Positions 1 to 8,954 of a DNA stretch of 64,000 nt are shown here, in pieces. A program made the translations under genes and the position numbers. Where the stretch lies: contig NC_072814.1 of the NCBI RefSeq assembly GCF_003013715.1, positions 1,612,001 through 1,676,000 of the forward strand. The letters are read 5' to 3'. Origin of the DNA: Candidozyma auris. Its lineage: Eukaryota; Ascomycota; Pichiomycetes; Serinales; Metschnikowiaceae. Below the pieces are notes generated by a model, which saw only the letters and a list, made by a program, of their open reading frames with translations, searched no databases and had not been told where the DNA came from. Every line of letters begins with the position of its first letter. Within the stretch, counting starts at the first letter, position 1.

Positions 1-2125
1 GCAAAGCAAGCGCTCTTCTCCAAACACCAAAGAAGAAGTATTTTTTAAGTCTTCGATTGTTCATGTCTGCTTTAGAAGATAGCTGACTCAAAGCTCGCAT
101 CCTCAGCCAAAACCTGAAGTACTTGATCAACAAGGTTCGCTTTTCAATATCGCTCAAAGCAATCAATTTTTTACTCAAAACGAAATCTCTTGAGTCCAGT
201 ACGGTGCTCTTTGAAGTAATGAATTTACTATCTAGCATTTCGTGCCACCTTTTGAGGATAAATTTTTTTATGATGATGCCACACCTACCTTCAAATTCGT
301 GATAGAAATCCACGGCTTTAGACTCATTATTTTGCAATCGCTGATATCTGTGTTTCAATTGCATGAATGACGTGGTAAGGATATTAGTTTTGTAAAACTT
401 CATCAGCGTTTTTTTCATCTTCTGAATTCCTCTCATCTTCGAGACCCAGTTATCATACATCCTCTTCGAATGAAACTTTTGCGACTGGTACTCAAAATCA
501 CCATACTCTACCAACTTTTGAATCCATGAATCTTTGAGAATTCTAGCAACGAGTTTTTTTCTGCTATAATTTTCCGCTTGTGAAGACAAATTAACGAATT
601 TTTTATATTTGTTGTACCAAGTTGTGAGTGAACGTTGCAACATCTCCTCTTTGGAATTCTCAAGATATTGTTGATAAAGCCTATCGAGGTGAGTTCTGGT
701 TACAGTTTTGTCATTCCACCTTCTAAAGGTTGCTTTCTTTGTTTTAAAATCCGAGAAGCTAACCTTTGTTGAAAGTCGCATTAGGAGGGTTGAATCGTGA
801 TATCCAGAAGTCAAAAAACCTTGCATGAAGTGGAGGCTCTCGATTATACCTCGTATTACATCGCCCTCCATGATATCTTCATTTGACTCGTATTCACTGA
901 TTTGGTGCACGAGCTCTGTCAACTTCTCAATGTAAGTGTAATCCTGAGCTGTGGCTAAGTTCAGGAGATCAAAATATACAAGATCAATGAAAGTCTTGAA
1001 GACTTGTGCAAAATGCGGGTCGAATTGAGGGTCGAACTCATTGAGCAAGTTCACAACGGTGTTCAAATTCGACACCAAAACAGCAAGTTCCTCTTTCAGG
1101 TAGCCCTTTGCATTCAATGTCGTGTCAATATGAGAGAGAAAGTTATTGCTCCCCTCGATCTCTGGTATGTGAAAGCTTGACTCGTCACCTTCCCACAATG
1201 TTGTAGAGTCCAAAATTTCTTCAGCTACACGCATCCACTGACGAGAGACTAAACCAGAAAATCTGTCTGAACCAAGAAAAAGCTCATAAACTAGCTGAAT
1301 CTTCTCCTCCTCCACAGCAGGGACCTGCATCACTTCAATCAGGTAATGATTTTCGAGCAATTGAAGGATCACCTTCACGAATGAAGTTACTCGATCGCTA
1401 AACAGGGAAGTAGGTTTGAGTAGCGCAAGACGAAGTAATGACTCGTAGGCCTGATTGAGTATAGAGTCTGAGCTCTCGAAGTTGAGTAGCTCTTTTGAGG
1501 TCCCTTGACTAGAGGATGAGGCTTTGTAATCAAAGATGGAGTCGCTGTGATCCTCAGATGGGAGTTTACCCATGAGACCATCTAGAGCGTCCATTAGCTG
1601 TTCCGTGGTGTTGCTGGCTTTTTCGAAATTTTGATCGAGATCCAGTGCGAGGGCATACTCATAAGAGAGGCATTGTGATAAGAACTCTGAGATTTCCAAT
1701 CGAGATGCGTCGTAAAGCTGCATTAGAAGCTCAAAGAATCTCGATATTTCAGATATTATCTGGTTATATTCTCGCTTCGGGCGTCGGCTTCGAAAGTGTC
1801 CTTCGTTTGAGAGGTTGCGTATAAGGGAATGAAATATGGAATCTCGATGATTAGATGGCTTGTACTGCGCCAACTGTCGAAGATCCGGCTCGCTTGTATC
1901 ATGACGTGGAACATTGCAGTAGCATGTGAACTGAAACTCCGGGAATTGGGACGTTCGTATTGTGATCCTCACCTTGTGTTTATCCTTAAAGCTCACTAGG
2001 TCTAGGAGATGCGCAAGGACATTCTCAAACGCCGATTCGAAGTGGTCTTGCTGCTCAATGGTCCAATTGTTGAGGTTATGAAGGTCCTTGACAAGCTGAT
2101 GGACCCGAGTTTTCAAGTTCAGCAT
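1..2125 (-). CDS. SFI1: Sfi1-like spindle-pole-body half-bridge protein (partial, C-terminus off the left edge)
   Basis: An open minus-strand frame runs from an ATG at 2125 to the window edge (708 codons seen, no stop). The N-terminal ~440 residues are helical and carry no recognisable domain. From about residue 445 come repeated Sfi1-type segments with an aromatic, basic and Trp pattern, for example FRRWNDK, SLTTWYNKYKKF, KKFILKRWHEM, FRFWLRMRA and FFFGVWRRAL, spaced roughly 25-70 residues apart. In the family, Sfi1 is a long helical centrin (Cdc31)-binding filament of the spindle pole body half-bridge, needed for its duplication. A TGA lies in frame shortly upstream of the chosen ATG, and no earlier in-frame ATG is present. 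The gene is divergent from BCK1. A TTTTGCAACCG promoter element lies 74 bp upstream of the start. The repeats make the assignment good; the missing C-terminal half prevents a length check. Confidence 0.8.
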   Translation of the reverse strand, partial: MLNLKTRVHQLVKDLHNLNNWTIEQQDHFESAFENVLAHLLDLVSFKDKHKVRITIRTSQFPEFQFTCYCNVPRHDTSEPDLRQLAQYKPSNHRDSIFHSLIRNLSNEGHFRSRRPKREYNQIISEISRFFELLMQLYDASRLEISEFLSQCLSYEYALALDLDQNFEKASNTTEQLMDALDGLMGKLPSEDHSDSIFDYKASSSSQGTSKELLNFESSDSILNQAYESLLRLALLKPTSLFSDRVTSFVKVILQLLENHYLIEVMQVPAVEEEKIQLVYELFLGSDRFSGLVSRQWMRVAEEILDSTTLWEGDESSFHIPEIEGSNNFLSHIDTTLNAKGYLKEELAVLVSNLNTVVNLLNEFDPQFDPHFAQVFKTFIDLVYFDLLNLATAQDYTYIEKLTELVHQISEYESNEDIMEGDVIRGIIESLHFMQGFLTSGYHDSTLLMRLSTKVSFSDFKTKKATFRRWNDKTVTRTHLDRLYQQYLENSKEEMLQRSLTTWYNKYKKFVNLSSQAENYSRKKLVARILKDSWIQKLVEYGDFEYQSQKFHSKRMYDNWVSKMRGIQKMKKTLMKFYKTNILTTSFMQLKHRYQRLQNNESKAVDFYHEFEGRCGIIIKKFILKRWHEMLDSKFITSKSTVLDSRDFVLSKKLIALSDIEKRTLLIKYFRFWLRMRALSQLSSKADMNNRRLKKYFFFGVWRRALAL

Positions 2126-2678
2126 GGCATGTTCTCCCTCTGTTGTGGGAGTAGGTGAGGTAGAAGTTCGCGATATCTGATCCAGGAATGAGACATCACG
2201 GTTGCAAAAGCATGAAAATCAAGTGTGTAGATCAGGACTAAGAGTCAAGCAAAGGGGACCTCTTCTATATTATCCATATCTATTCACAAACCACCCTTTT
2301 TCTATTCCAATGTTTCTTCTATTCTTTCCTTTTTTTGCTTTTTATCTTTTATTTTTATATTTGATCCCTTCTTCTATTTTGGTCCCTGCGCGTATAACGA
2401 TGCAAATAAATACTGCGACTCCCACACTTCCCTCTCCCATAATTTTACTTCGTAAAGACACAAAATTTCGAGCATTTCTCTCTTAGTGATTCCTCAAAAC
2501 ATTGGTTCAAAATTTCTGCCAGAACCCTTTCTCTTTTGCCAACTTACTTTCGTGTATTTTTCATTCTCTACTATACTCAGCTTCTATATTTGGTGTCTCC
2601 TGCGCAGTGGGCTACGCATAGAAATAAAGAGGCCCCCAAAAACTACAACTCTTCAAAGAATTCTAGGGACTTCTCAAC
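2126..2678. promoter_or_regulatory. Divergent SFI1/BCK1 intergenic region
   Basis: This 553-bp gap contains no credible gene. It is T-rich toward BCK1 (2290-2360) and holds the TTTTGCAACCG-type element at 2199-2209 close to SFI1. The short open frames inside it look like chance. Confidence 0.6.
2199..2209 (-). promoter_or_regulatory. TTTTGCARCCR promoter element upstream of SFI1
   Basis: CGGTTGCAAAA on the plus strand reads TTTTGCAACCG in the SFI1 direction, 74 bp upstream of its ATG. It belongs to the recurrent intergenic motif described in the findings; the binding factor is unknown. Confidence 0.5.
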
Positions 2679-5600
2679 ATGTCGTGGGCATCTCCGCCCC
2701 AGAATCCGAACCAGCGGTCTGTCAGTTACGATTACCCGAGAATAAAGCCGCCTCACAAATATACGGACTCGCATCGAATTGTATCCGATGATGTCATGGC
2801 TAGAAACAAGTTTCAGACATCGCCTTCGTCAGTGGCAAATTTTGGGGAAGCCTTGTCGCTACAGGATAGTGGAAGGCAGAGTTCAGGCAGCTATCCTACA
2901 GATACACCACTTGAGCCAGATCTCGAAGTAAGCCGTGTTGACCGTCAGTCAAAATTCATGGAGACCTTCTCAAGAACGAGCAGTATGAGCTCGCGACACG
3001 TAGAGCCAGACGAAGATCAAACAGCGGGGCAATCTCCTCATTTACATCACACGTCGCCTTCGGAATCGTCTCATTTGAATCTGTTCAGTTTCAATGAGGC
3101 AAATGAGTCGGGAAGAGAGTTTCAGGTGTCACCATCGAGGTCCGAATTCGACACTGGTCTAGAAAATGCTGACTTCGTTAGTGTTAAAACTCTGGTTGTG
3201 GGCCGTTCTGACGACGAAATTAATACTATCGACTCGTCCCTGCCGCCCAAATCCTTGATGTCGGGCACATCAAACTTGGTGGGTCTGATAATCGGAAAAT
3301 ACGAATATAGCACGAGCGGCTTGGCCCTAAACATCACAGATTCAAGGGCCACTGCAGACTCCAGGCTCACTACAATGTCTTTCAAGTCTGGTTCTGGCAA
3401 CTCTAATGGCTCTCGACAACATCTTTACTCCTCTGAAAGGGACGAGGAGCTACGCGGCTTGAGAGATCCAGTAAGAGAGGACCTCCCCACTCAGCGAAGT
3501 CTGCAAGAGCTGTCAGATCTGAGAAGAAAGGAGCATCTTCGCAATAACTCTGCATCTTCCACGATATCTACCGCGTCTACATCCTCCACTTTAACGAAAT
3601 CCAACAACCAGCAGCGCTTTATAAGATATGCTATGGGCGCTCAGTCTTCGCAGCCATCTTTGAGTTCAACATCGCGCTGGCTGATGCACAATGTCCTTAC
3701 TTGGCTTGATTATCATGGATTTAATGAGTCGTGGAAGCAAACCTTCAAGCGGAATGAGATCTCGGGAAACAGGTTTCTTGAATTAGGAAACTACGACTCT
3801 TCTTCAATGATCTGGAAACAATTCAGCAAAAAGCTTGGCAGTGACGACGATTGCAATAATGTGGACCGGTTCATCACCTTGCTACGATCAGAATTGTCCC
3901 TAATTGATTATCCTTCGAGTGCTACTAGTGCCACATTAGCTCCACCTGAGTTTGAAGTTCAAAAAAGAGCCGAAAATAGAAAGTCTTCTGCTACGCTTTC
4001 TACAACGCTGCCGACAGCTGCAACTAAGCCCAGGCCCTTCTCCTATGTTGAGCCATCCAGTACTAAACCAAATCCTCTCAAGGAGCATCCACAATCTCAC
4101 TCTCATAAGTTTTTCAGACTCCATCACCGTACATCTTCGAATGACTCAACGAGGGCAAATGCTAGTACTGGAAACTTACAAGCTTACGGCAATGGATCAA
4201 GGTCCTCCATTGAGGACCCAAGAAATTCCACTGGTCAGAGAATGAGTGGCATCTTCAGCTCCATCTGGAAATACAGTGGGGATAAAGCAGCTGGCATAGT
4301 AAAGCAAGTCCATCCTAGCTCGGGCAGTTCAGGATATAGACACTTTAGTGGAAACAAAAGAAGCAGCTACGGGATTGCCAATCATCGAAAATCCGATTCT
4401 GCTGGGAAGAATGCCTCATTCATGAACAGAGATTCGGTCATTAGTTTACAACGCTCGCAAGAGGAAACCATCTCGCCTGTCTCGACCAAATCGTCTGGTT
4501 TACCACATATTGAGGTTGCCGTAGAATCTTCAGCGGAAAGCGATCGGCTGTTGAGTGCGGAATATAGGATTGAAAAGGTGGATTCGAGATATTTACCAGT
4601 TCCGAAAGTGGGTTTAGAGGACGAATCCAAGCTCATACTTATTTCCAAGGATAATTTATCGTTCAAACCCTTGCGAATCTATGCTAAAGACTTAAATGAA
4701 TTGGACTCGATGAAGAAAAAAATCATAAGGTCCTTGGATTTAATCAACATAGGGATAATAACATTTCATCTCACTGACTTTGATTGCATTCCGGGAGAAG
4801 CTATGAGCGATGAAGTGATAATTCAGGCATTACGGCAGAACTCACTTTGCAAGATACATGTCCAGCAAGTGATGAACTCTCCTGGAACCAACACAATTTC
4901 CAGTACATCGTCCGATGCTCGTTCATTCGACTTAACCGGCGACAATAATGGTAGAATGTATCCTGCCACTCCTCAATACCTTTTGCAAGACACTCGTGAT
5001 AAAGGTATTGATTATATCAACTTTAAAGATCAAGAAATGTTAAACCAGATAAAGCAACCAAAAGATGGTAAGGGAAACTCATCAACATTTCAACATCCAT
5101 TGAAACTCACTATACCTGCAAACAAGAGAGCTTCCAAAGGGATGTTTCCTCTTAAAAATGGTCTTCTGACTTCTCGAAAAGTGGAGTTTACAGAGCTGTC
5201 ATCTCATGCATCCCAGCAGCCAGAGCTTCAAGAAATTTCTACCAAGTCAAAAGAGATGTCTGATAATAAGCTGCAGCGTGTTCCTTCAAGCTCATCTACT
5301 CGAACAACATCATCCTCCATTTATGATGACAAGAGCTCTTTGTCGACCAAAGCGATTCGATCCAGTGTTTTCAAAGAGGGTGCATCAAGAGCATCTTCAC
5401 TGGGGCTGGAGTACGAGAAGAGCAGTAATTTCATAGCAAAACGGAAAGCTCCACCTCCACCTACCAGCTCCAATTCCTCTAAATATGGAAGAGCTGTCGG
5501 ACTGCTGCCTAGCCTCTCGAGGAACTCAAGTGGAAGAAAGGTATCATCGAAGCTGTCATCAATTCGCAAATTCGAGGAAGCTCTGCATGCTTATCTTGAG

Positions 5601-7187
5601 AATGAATTCAGTTTTGAAGATGCTCCGAAATTCTCTGAAACACCGAAAGGAAAGTCGAGAAATGATAACGGTAAAAAAGAAGATGACAGTGAACATGATG
5701 ACTTCTTTGTGAAACCAATGACCACAGATACAAATTCGGATGATGGAAGCGACAGTGAAGAGGACTTTTTCATGAAGCCTACCAAGCAACGAAAGGATGC
5801 CGTACAAAAAGCCGAAATAAGGGCCATGAGTGTAAGACCACCTGTTGAAGAGGTTTACAACAATCTTGAGAAGTACTTCCCCAATACCAACCTTGATAAG
5901 CCAATTATAGATGCATCACCGGAATCACCAGTCGCTCAAGTCATAAATCCAAGAAGAGCATTTCCAACACAGCGCAAGGAGTCCATTTCTCGAACTTTTT
6001 CAAATGCTAATAATTCACCTATCAACCCACCAACAGATGATGACGATTTGTTGCCTGAGAGTGGAGCCAAACATTTCAAAAGAATGAAAACAATTAGAAC
6101 TGTCGCGAACGAGGCTCGCAACAAGCGTCTTGCAAGTCAAAAAGCAAGTAAGGCAGAGGTGCCGGAAGCCGCAAGTGAAGAGAAGAGCCCTTCCCTCCGA
6201 AGAACAAATACCAAGCTTTGGGGTCAAAGAGTTATTGAGGTGACCTCTGCAGAAATTGAGAAAGGTTTTGTTAGCCGCATCAGATCCAGCGCAAGCACGA
6301 AGTTTGAAGAATTTGCATGGATCAAGGGTGAACTAATCGGCAGAGGTTCTTTTGGGTCAGTGTACTTGGCACTTAACGTCACCACGGGTGAAATGCTTGC
6401 AGTAAAGCAAGTTGTTGTGGATGATCATTGGAATAAAACATCAGACGGTCTAGATGCTTTGCACAAGGAAGTGGAGACCATGAAAGATCTTGATCATCTT
6501 AATATTGTTCAATACTTGGGATTTGAGCAAAAGAAAAACACATATAGTTTGTTCTTGGAGTATGTTGGTGGCGGTTCCATCTCATCGTGCCTTAAGTCTT
6601 TTGGTAAGTTTGATGAAGGGCTAGTGAAGTTTATCACGAGGCAAGTTCTTGACGGCCTTAGGTACTTACATTCCAATGGTATTATTCACAGAGACTTGAA
6701 AGCGGATAATTTGTTGCTAGAGACTGATGGTACCTGTAAGATCTCGGATTTTGGTATCTCGAAAAAGTCACAAGACATTTACAGCAATAACGCAGAGATG
6801 TCGATGCAAGGTACAGTTTTTTGGATGGCACCTGAGGTGATTCACAACATTGTTGAAGACAAAAAGCAGGGCTACAGTGCCAAGGTTGATATTTGGTCAC
6901 TTGGGTGTGTGGTGTTGGAGATGTTTGCAGGGCAGAGACCATGGTCCAATGAGGCAGTCATCAGCGCCATTTATAAAATTGGAAAAACCAAACTTGCGCC
7001 GCCAATACCTGAGGATGTTAGTGAAGAGGCGAAGGACTTCTTAAAGCAGTGTTTTATTACAGACTCTGAGATGAGACCCACAGCAGAAGAGCTCCTCAAA
7101 CACCCGTTTATGAAAATGGATCCGAATTTCTCATTCCAGGATACCAGGCTTCGCCAAGTGATCAAGTTCAATACCAGACGGGTTTAG
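2679..7187 (+). CDS. BCK1: MAP kinase kinase kinase of the cell wall integrity pathway (Bck1)
   Basis: This 1502-aa protein has a C-terminal STE11-type kinase domain, about residues 1210-1480. It shows the glycine loop GRGSFGSVY, the AVKQ lysine, the catalytic loop HRDLKADN, DFG and the WMAPEV activation segment end. A SAM-like helical domain lies near residues 330-405 (SRWLMHNVLTWLDYHGF). A Ras-association/ubiquitin-like segment lies near 650-722. The remainder is Ser/Thr-rich and probably disordered, with a poly-Pro patch (APPPPTSS). Bck1 is activated by Pkc1 and phosphorylates Mkk1/2, which activate the Slt2/Mpk1 MAPK during wall stress. The length fits yeast Bck1 (about 1480 aa). The ATG at 2679 opens the long frame without competing upstream ATGs in frame. 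It converges on MRPL49 with an 84-bp gap. Confidence 0.9.
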   Translation: MSWASPPQNPNQRSVSYDYPRIKPPHKYTDSHRIVSDDVMARNKFQTSPSSVANFGEALSLQDSGRQSSGSYPTDTPLEPDLEVSRVDRQSKFMETFSRTSSMSSRHVEPDEDQTAGQSPHLHHTSPSESSHLNLFSFNEANESGREFQVSPSRSEFDTGLENADFVSVKTLVVGRSDDEINTIDSSLPPKSLMSGTSNLVGLIIGKYEYSTSGLALNITDSRATADSRLTTMSFKSGSGNSNGSRQHLYSSERDEELRGLRDPVREDLPTQRSLQELSDLRRKEHLRNNSASSTISTASTSSTLTKSNNQQRFIRYAMGAQSSQPSLSSTSRWLMHNVLTWLDYHGFNESWKQTFKRNEISGNRFLELGNYDSSSMIWKQFSKKLGSDDDCNNVDRFITLLRSELSLIDYPSSATSATLAPPEFEVQKRAENRKSSATLSTTLPTAATKPRPFSYVEPSSTKPNPLKEHPQSHSHKFFRLHHRTSSNDSTRANASTGNLQAYGNGSRSSIEDPRNSTGQRMSGIFSSIWKYSGDKAAGIVKQVHPSSGSSGYRHFSGNKRSSYGIANHRKSDSAGKNASFMNRDSVISLQRSQEETISPVSTKSSGLPHIEVAVESSAESDRLLSAEYRIEKVDSRYLPVPKVGLEDESKLILISKDNLSFKPLRIYAKDLNELDSMKKKIIRSLDLINIGIITFHLTDFDCIPGEAMSDEVIIQALRQNSLCKIHVQQVMNSPGTNTISSTSSDARSFDLTGDNNGRMYPATPQYLLQDTRDKGIDYINFKDQEMLNQIKQPKDGKGNSSTFQHPLKLTIPANKRASKGMFPLKNGLLTSRKVEFTELSSHASQQPELQEISTKSKEMSDNKLQRVPSSSSTRTTSSSIYDDKSSLSTKAIRSSVFKEGASRASSLGLEYEKSSNFIAKRKAPPPPTSSNSSKYGRAVGLLPSLSRNSSGRKVSSKLSSIRKFEEALHAYLENEFSFEDAPKFSETPKGKSRNDNGKKEDDSEHDDFFVKPMTTDTNSDDGSDSEEDFFMKPTKQRKDAVQKAEIRAMSVRPPVEEVYNNLEKYFPNTNLDKPIIDASPESPVAQVINPRRAFPTQRKESISRTFSNANNSPINPPTDDDDLLPESGAKHFKRMKTIRTVANEARNKRLASQKASKAEVPEAASEEKSPSLRRTNTKLWGQRVIEVTSAEIEKGFVSRIRSSASTKFEEFAWIKGELIGRGSFGSVYLALNVTTGEMLAVKQVVVDDHWNKTSDGLDALHKEVETMKDLDHLNIVQYLGFEQKKNTYSLFLEYVGGGSISSCLKSFGKFDEGLVKFITRQVLDGLRYLHSNGIIHRDLKADNLLLETDGTCKISDFGISKKSQDIYSNNAEMSMQGTVFWMAPEVIHNIVEDKKQGYSAKVDIWSLGCVVLEMFAGQRPWSNEAVISAIYKIGKTKLAPPIPEDVSEEAKDFLKQCFITDSEMRPTAEELLKHPFMKMDPNFSFQDTRLRQVIKFNTRRV

Positions 7188-7271
7188 CTACAAATAGCAT
7201 AATTCATGAATCGATAACGATAAGGTTGTATAGTATACATGGAAATATTTACAAGTAGATGCCTAAGCGAG

Positions 7272-7736
7272 CTATTTCAACTTTAACTCGTTGATGATCA
7301 AATGTGTCTGAAAAGGCTCCACAACAGTAGTCTTCTTCCTTCTGCATCTTTGCTTCTTTCTGACGACCTCATATCTAGGCTCTCTGGTGATTTCTGCTAA
7401 GGTGGCCGTCAATTCGTAGGCCTCCTCGGGAATACCGTTGAAGTCGTTGTAGGTGAAGTTTCTGGAACCAAGAGTGACGACGTTGTTCAACTTTAACACA
7501 TCACCAACCTCGTGGTTTTTTATTCTGTATGGCAAGATCAACTTGTCGCCCTTAGTGACCATGTATGGAATATTGTGAATTTTGCAAACGGCATAAAGGT
7601 CTTTCGAAGCGTTCGAATCGAATTTGAGGTAAGTTAAGTCCGGTAATGACTTGGCGGCACTAGATACTGCGGGAGCAGCGCTTCGAAGTAACGACGACAG
7701 CGAAAGCAGTCTGCAAGAAATAAGAGACCGAAGCAT
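7272..7736 (-). CDS. MRPL49: Mitochondrial large-subunit ribosomal protein bL21m
   Basis: This 154-aa protein has an N-terminal Ser/Leu/Arg-rich mitochondrial presequence followed by a bL21 core: DLYAVCKIHNIPYMVTKGDKL, then LPYRIKNHEVGDVLKLNNV and a basic stretch RKKQRCRRKKTTVVEPF typical of L21. It acts in the mitoribosome large subunit, contacting rRNA. The frame extends three codons upstream to a GTG, but the first ATG is at 7736 and leaves a proper presequence, so I use it. It converges with BCK1. No TTTTGCAGCCA element lies close to it, only a weaker CGGTTGCAG near 7745. Confidence 0.85.
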   Translation of the reverse strand: MLRSLISCRLLSLSSLLRSAAPAVSSAAKSLPDLTYLKFDSNASKDLYAVCKIHNIPYMVTKGDKLILPYRIKNHEVGDVLKLNNVVTLGSRNFTYNDFNGIPEEAYELTATLAEITREPRYEVVRKKQRCRRKKTTVVEPFQTHLIINELKLK

Positions 7737-8269
7737 GGAGTTCACGGTTGCAGGGTAGGATAGTGAAGAAGTTGGAGGGAGTGAAAATCTTCAGTGCCTG
7801 CAGGAACTATAAGAGCACCAGTGGAGGGTGCTTAAGCAAATCACCAGAGAAGATCAAAAAGTAAAAATAAAAAAAAAAGTAGGTCAAACGCTGTAAAGCT
7901 AATAATTATCTGAATTGAATTCCTTTCAAGGTATGGATTTTTGTATACTTGTTGAAGTTACTTAATTCTTGAGCTGAGTGTTATACTTTTTGCGAGTGTC
8001 CTCTACAAACCATTCTAGGGAAGCTTCAAGCAACCCCAATGAACTTCAGAAAAGCTGAAATTACCACTCAGATTACTTAGTATTGAATTGGTTCAACTCA
8101 AAGCCTTAAATCTTCACATCTTTATGTCGATCGCCAATGAGTCCCAACTTCCCTAACATGGCCTGAATTCTGACAAAAGTAAAACACAGGACGAAAGGAA
8201 GAAATAACAGAAATTACAAGCACCACATCAAAAAATACATAGTTACCAAAAAAGCGAGTAAGCTTCAGC

Positions 8270-8698
8270 TCATGCTAAGCTAGAAAAAGCAAAAGCCGTT
8301 CCAGTTCCCTTTTGTGACCCCATGTTGCCTTCAGTCTGAGCCACCATAACTTTTGCCGTTGAGCACTCCCAAAAAAGATTTTGGTCCCTCATAGGGTTTT
8401 GCAGCCATTTGCACTCCTCCAAATTTTTCATAATACAAGCGCCTGGGACAGGCTTTCCAGGAAATATAGTAGAGAAGTGGTTATGTAGGTTCATTTTAAT
8501 CGAAACCTGCTTCTCCTCGTTGACTTTGATGTGAATCACGAAACACCATGTTGGCCGCCTAAGTCCCTGAGGCACAGTAAAAGCCAGCGACTCCACAGGT
8601 ACCTTTTCCCAAAAAAAGATTTGGGAGGCCAGATACTTTGATCGAATTTGTCGAACGAAAATTTCAAATTCTACACAAATCGTGGAATAGTTATCCAA
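8270..8698 (-). pseudogene. Unidentified open frame lacking an ATG (possible decayed gene)
   Basis: A 142-codon minus-strand frame opens at a TTG, immediately preceded by an in-frame TGA at 8699-8701. Upstream of that TGA the same frame stays open and contains an ATG sixteen codons earlier (8747-8749). The translated segment contains strand-like alternation (TWCFVIHIKVNEEKQVSIKM) that looks protein-like. I recognise no family and see no splice signals that would bypass the TGA. An exact copy of the recurrent intergenic TTTTGCAGCCA motif lies inside it, which argues for non-coding DNA. It could be a chance frame, a gene broken by one stop, or a sequencing difference. Confidence 0.2.
8397..8407 (+). 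promoter_or_regulatory. Exact TTTTGCAGCCA element
   Basis: This is an exact copy of the recurrent intergenic 11-mer, between MRPL49 and SAP190-like, about 550 bp upstream of the latter. Confidence 0.45.
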
Positions 8699-8954
8699 TC
8701 AATGTTTGTTCCTAGAATCGTTTCCTCGAGCCATGAGTAAAAACCGCATTGGCTCGTTTTGGGCCTTTTCTTCTTTCTCTGCATCCAACAACCTCAACCG
8801 ACTCACCACCAATCCTCCACGGATCTATCCCGTGTCCCGTTCTTTACCCACATCGGACCTCCTCTTTCTTTTACCGAACTTAGTTGCCATCTACTTGGCT
8901 TCTTAGCCCTGACCACCTATATTCACTTTATTTTATCCATATTGTTAAATTGCG

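Larger units (their letters stand above)
7737..8954. other. Intergenic region between MRPL49 and SAP190-like
   Basis: This is about 1.2 kb. It holds an A-rich tract near 7858-7880, a minus-strand open frame without an ATG (8270-8698, listed separately) and an exact TTTTGCAGCCA element at 8397-8407. A pyrimidine-rich stretch (8800-8950) precedes the SAP190-like ATG. No RNA gene was recognised. Confidence 0.5.
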
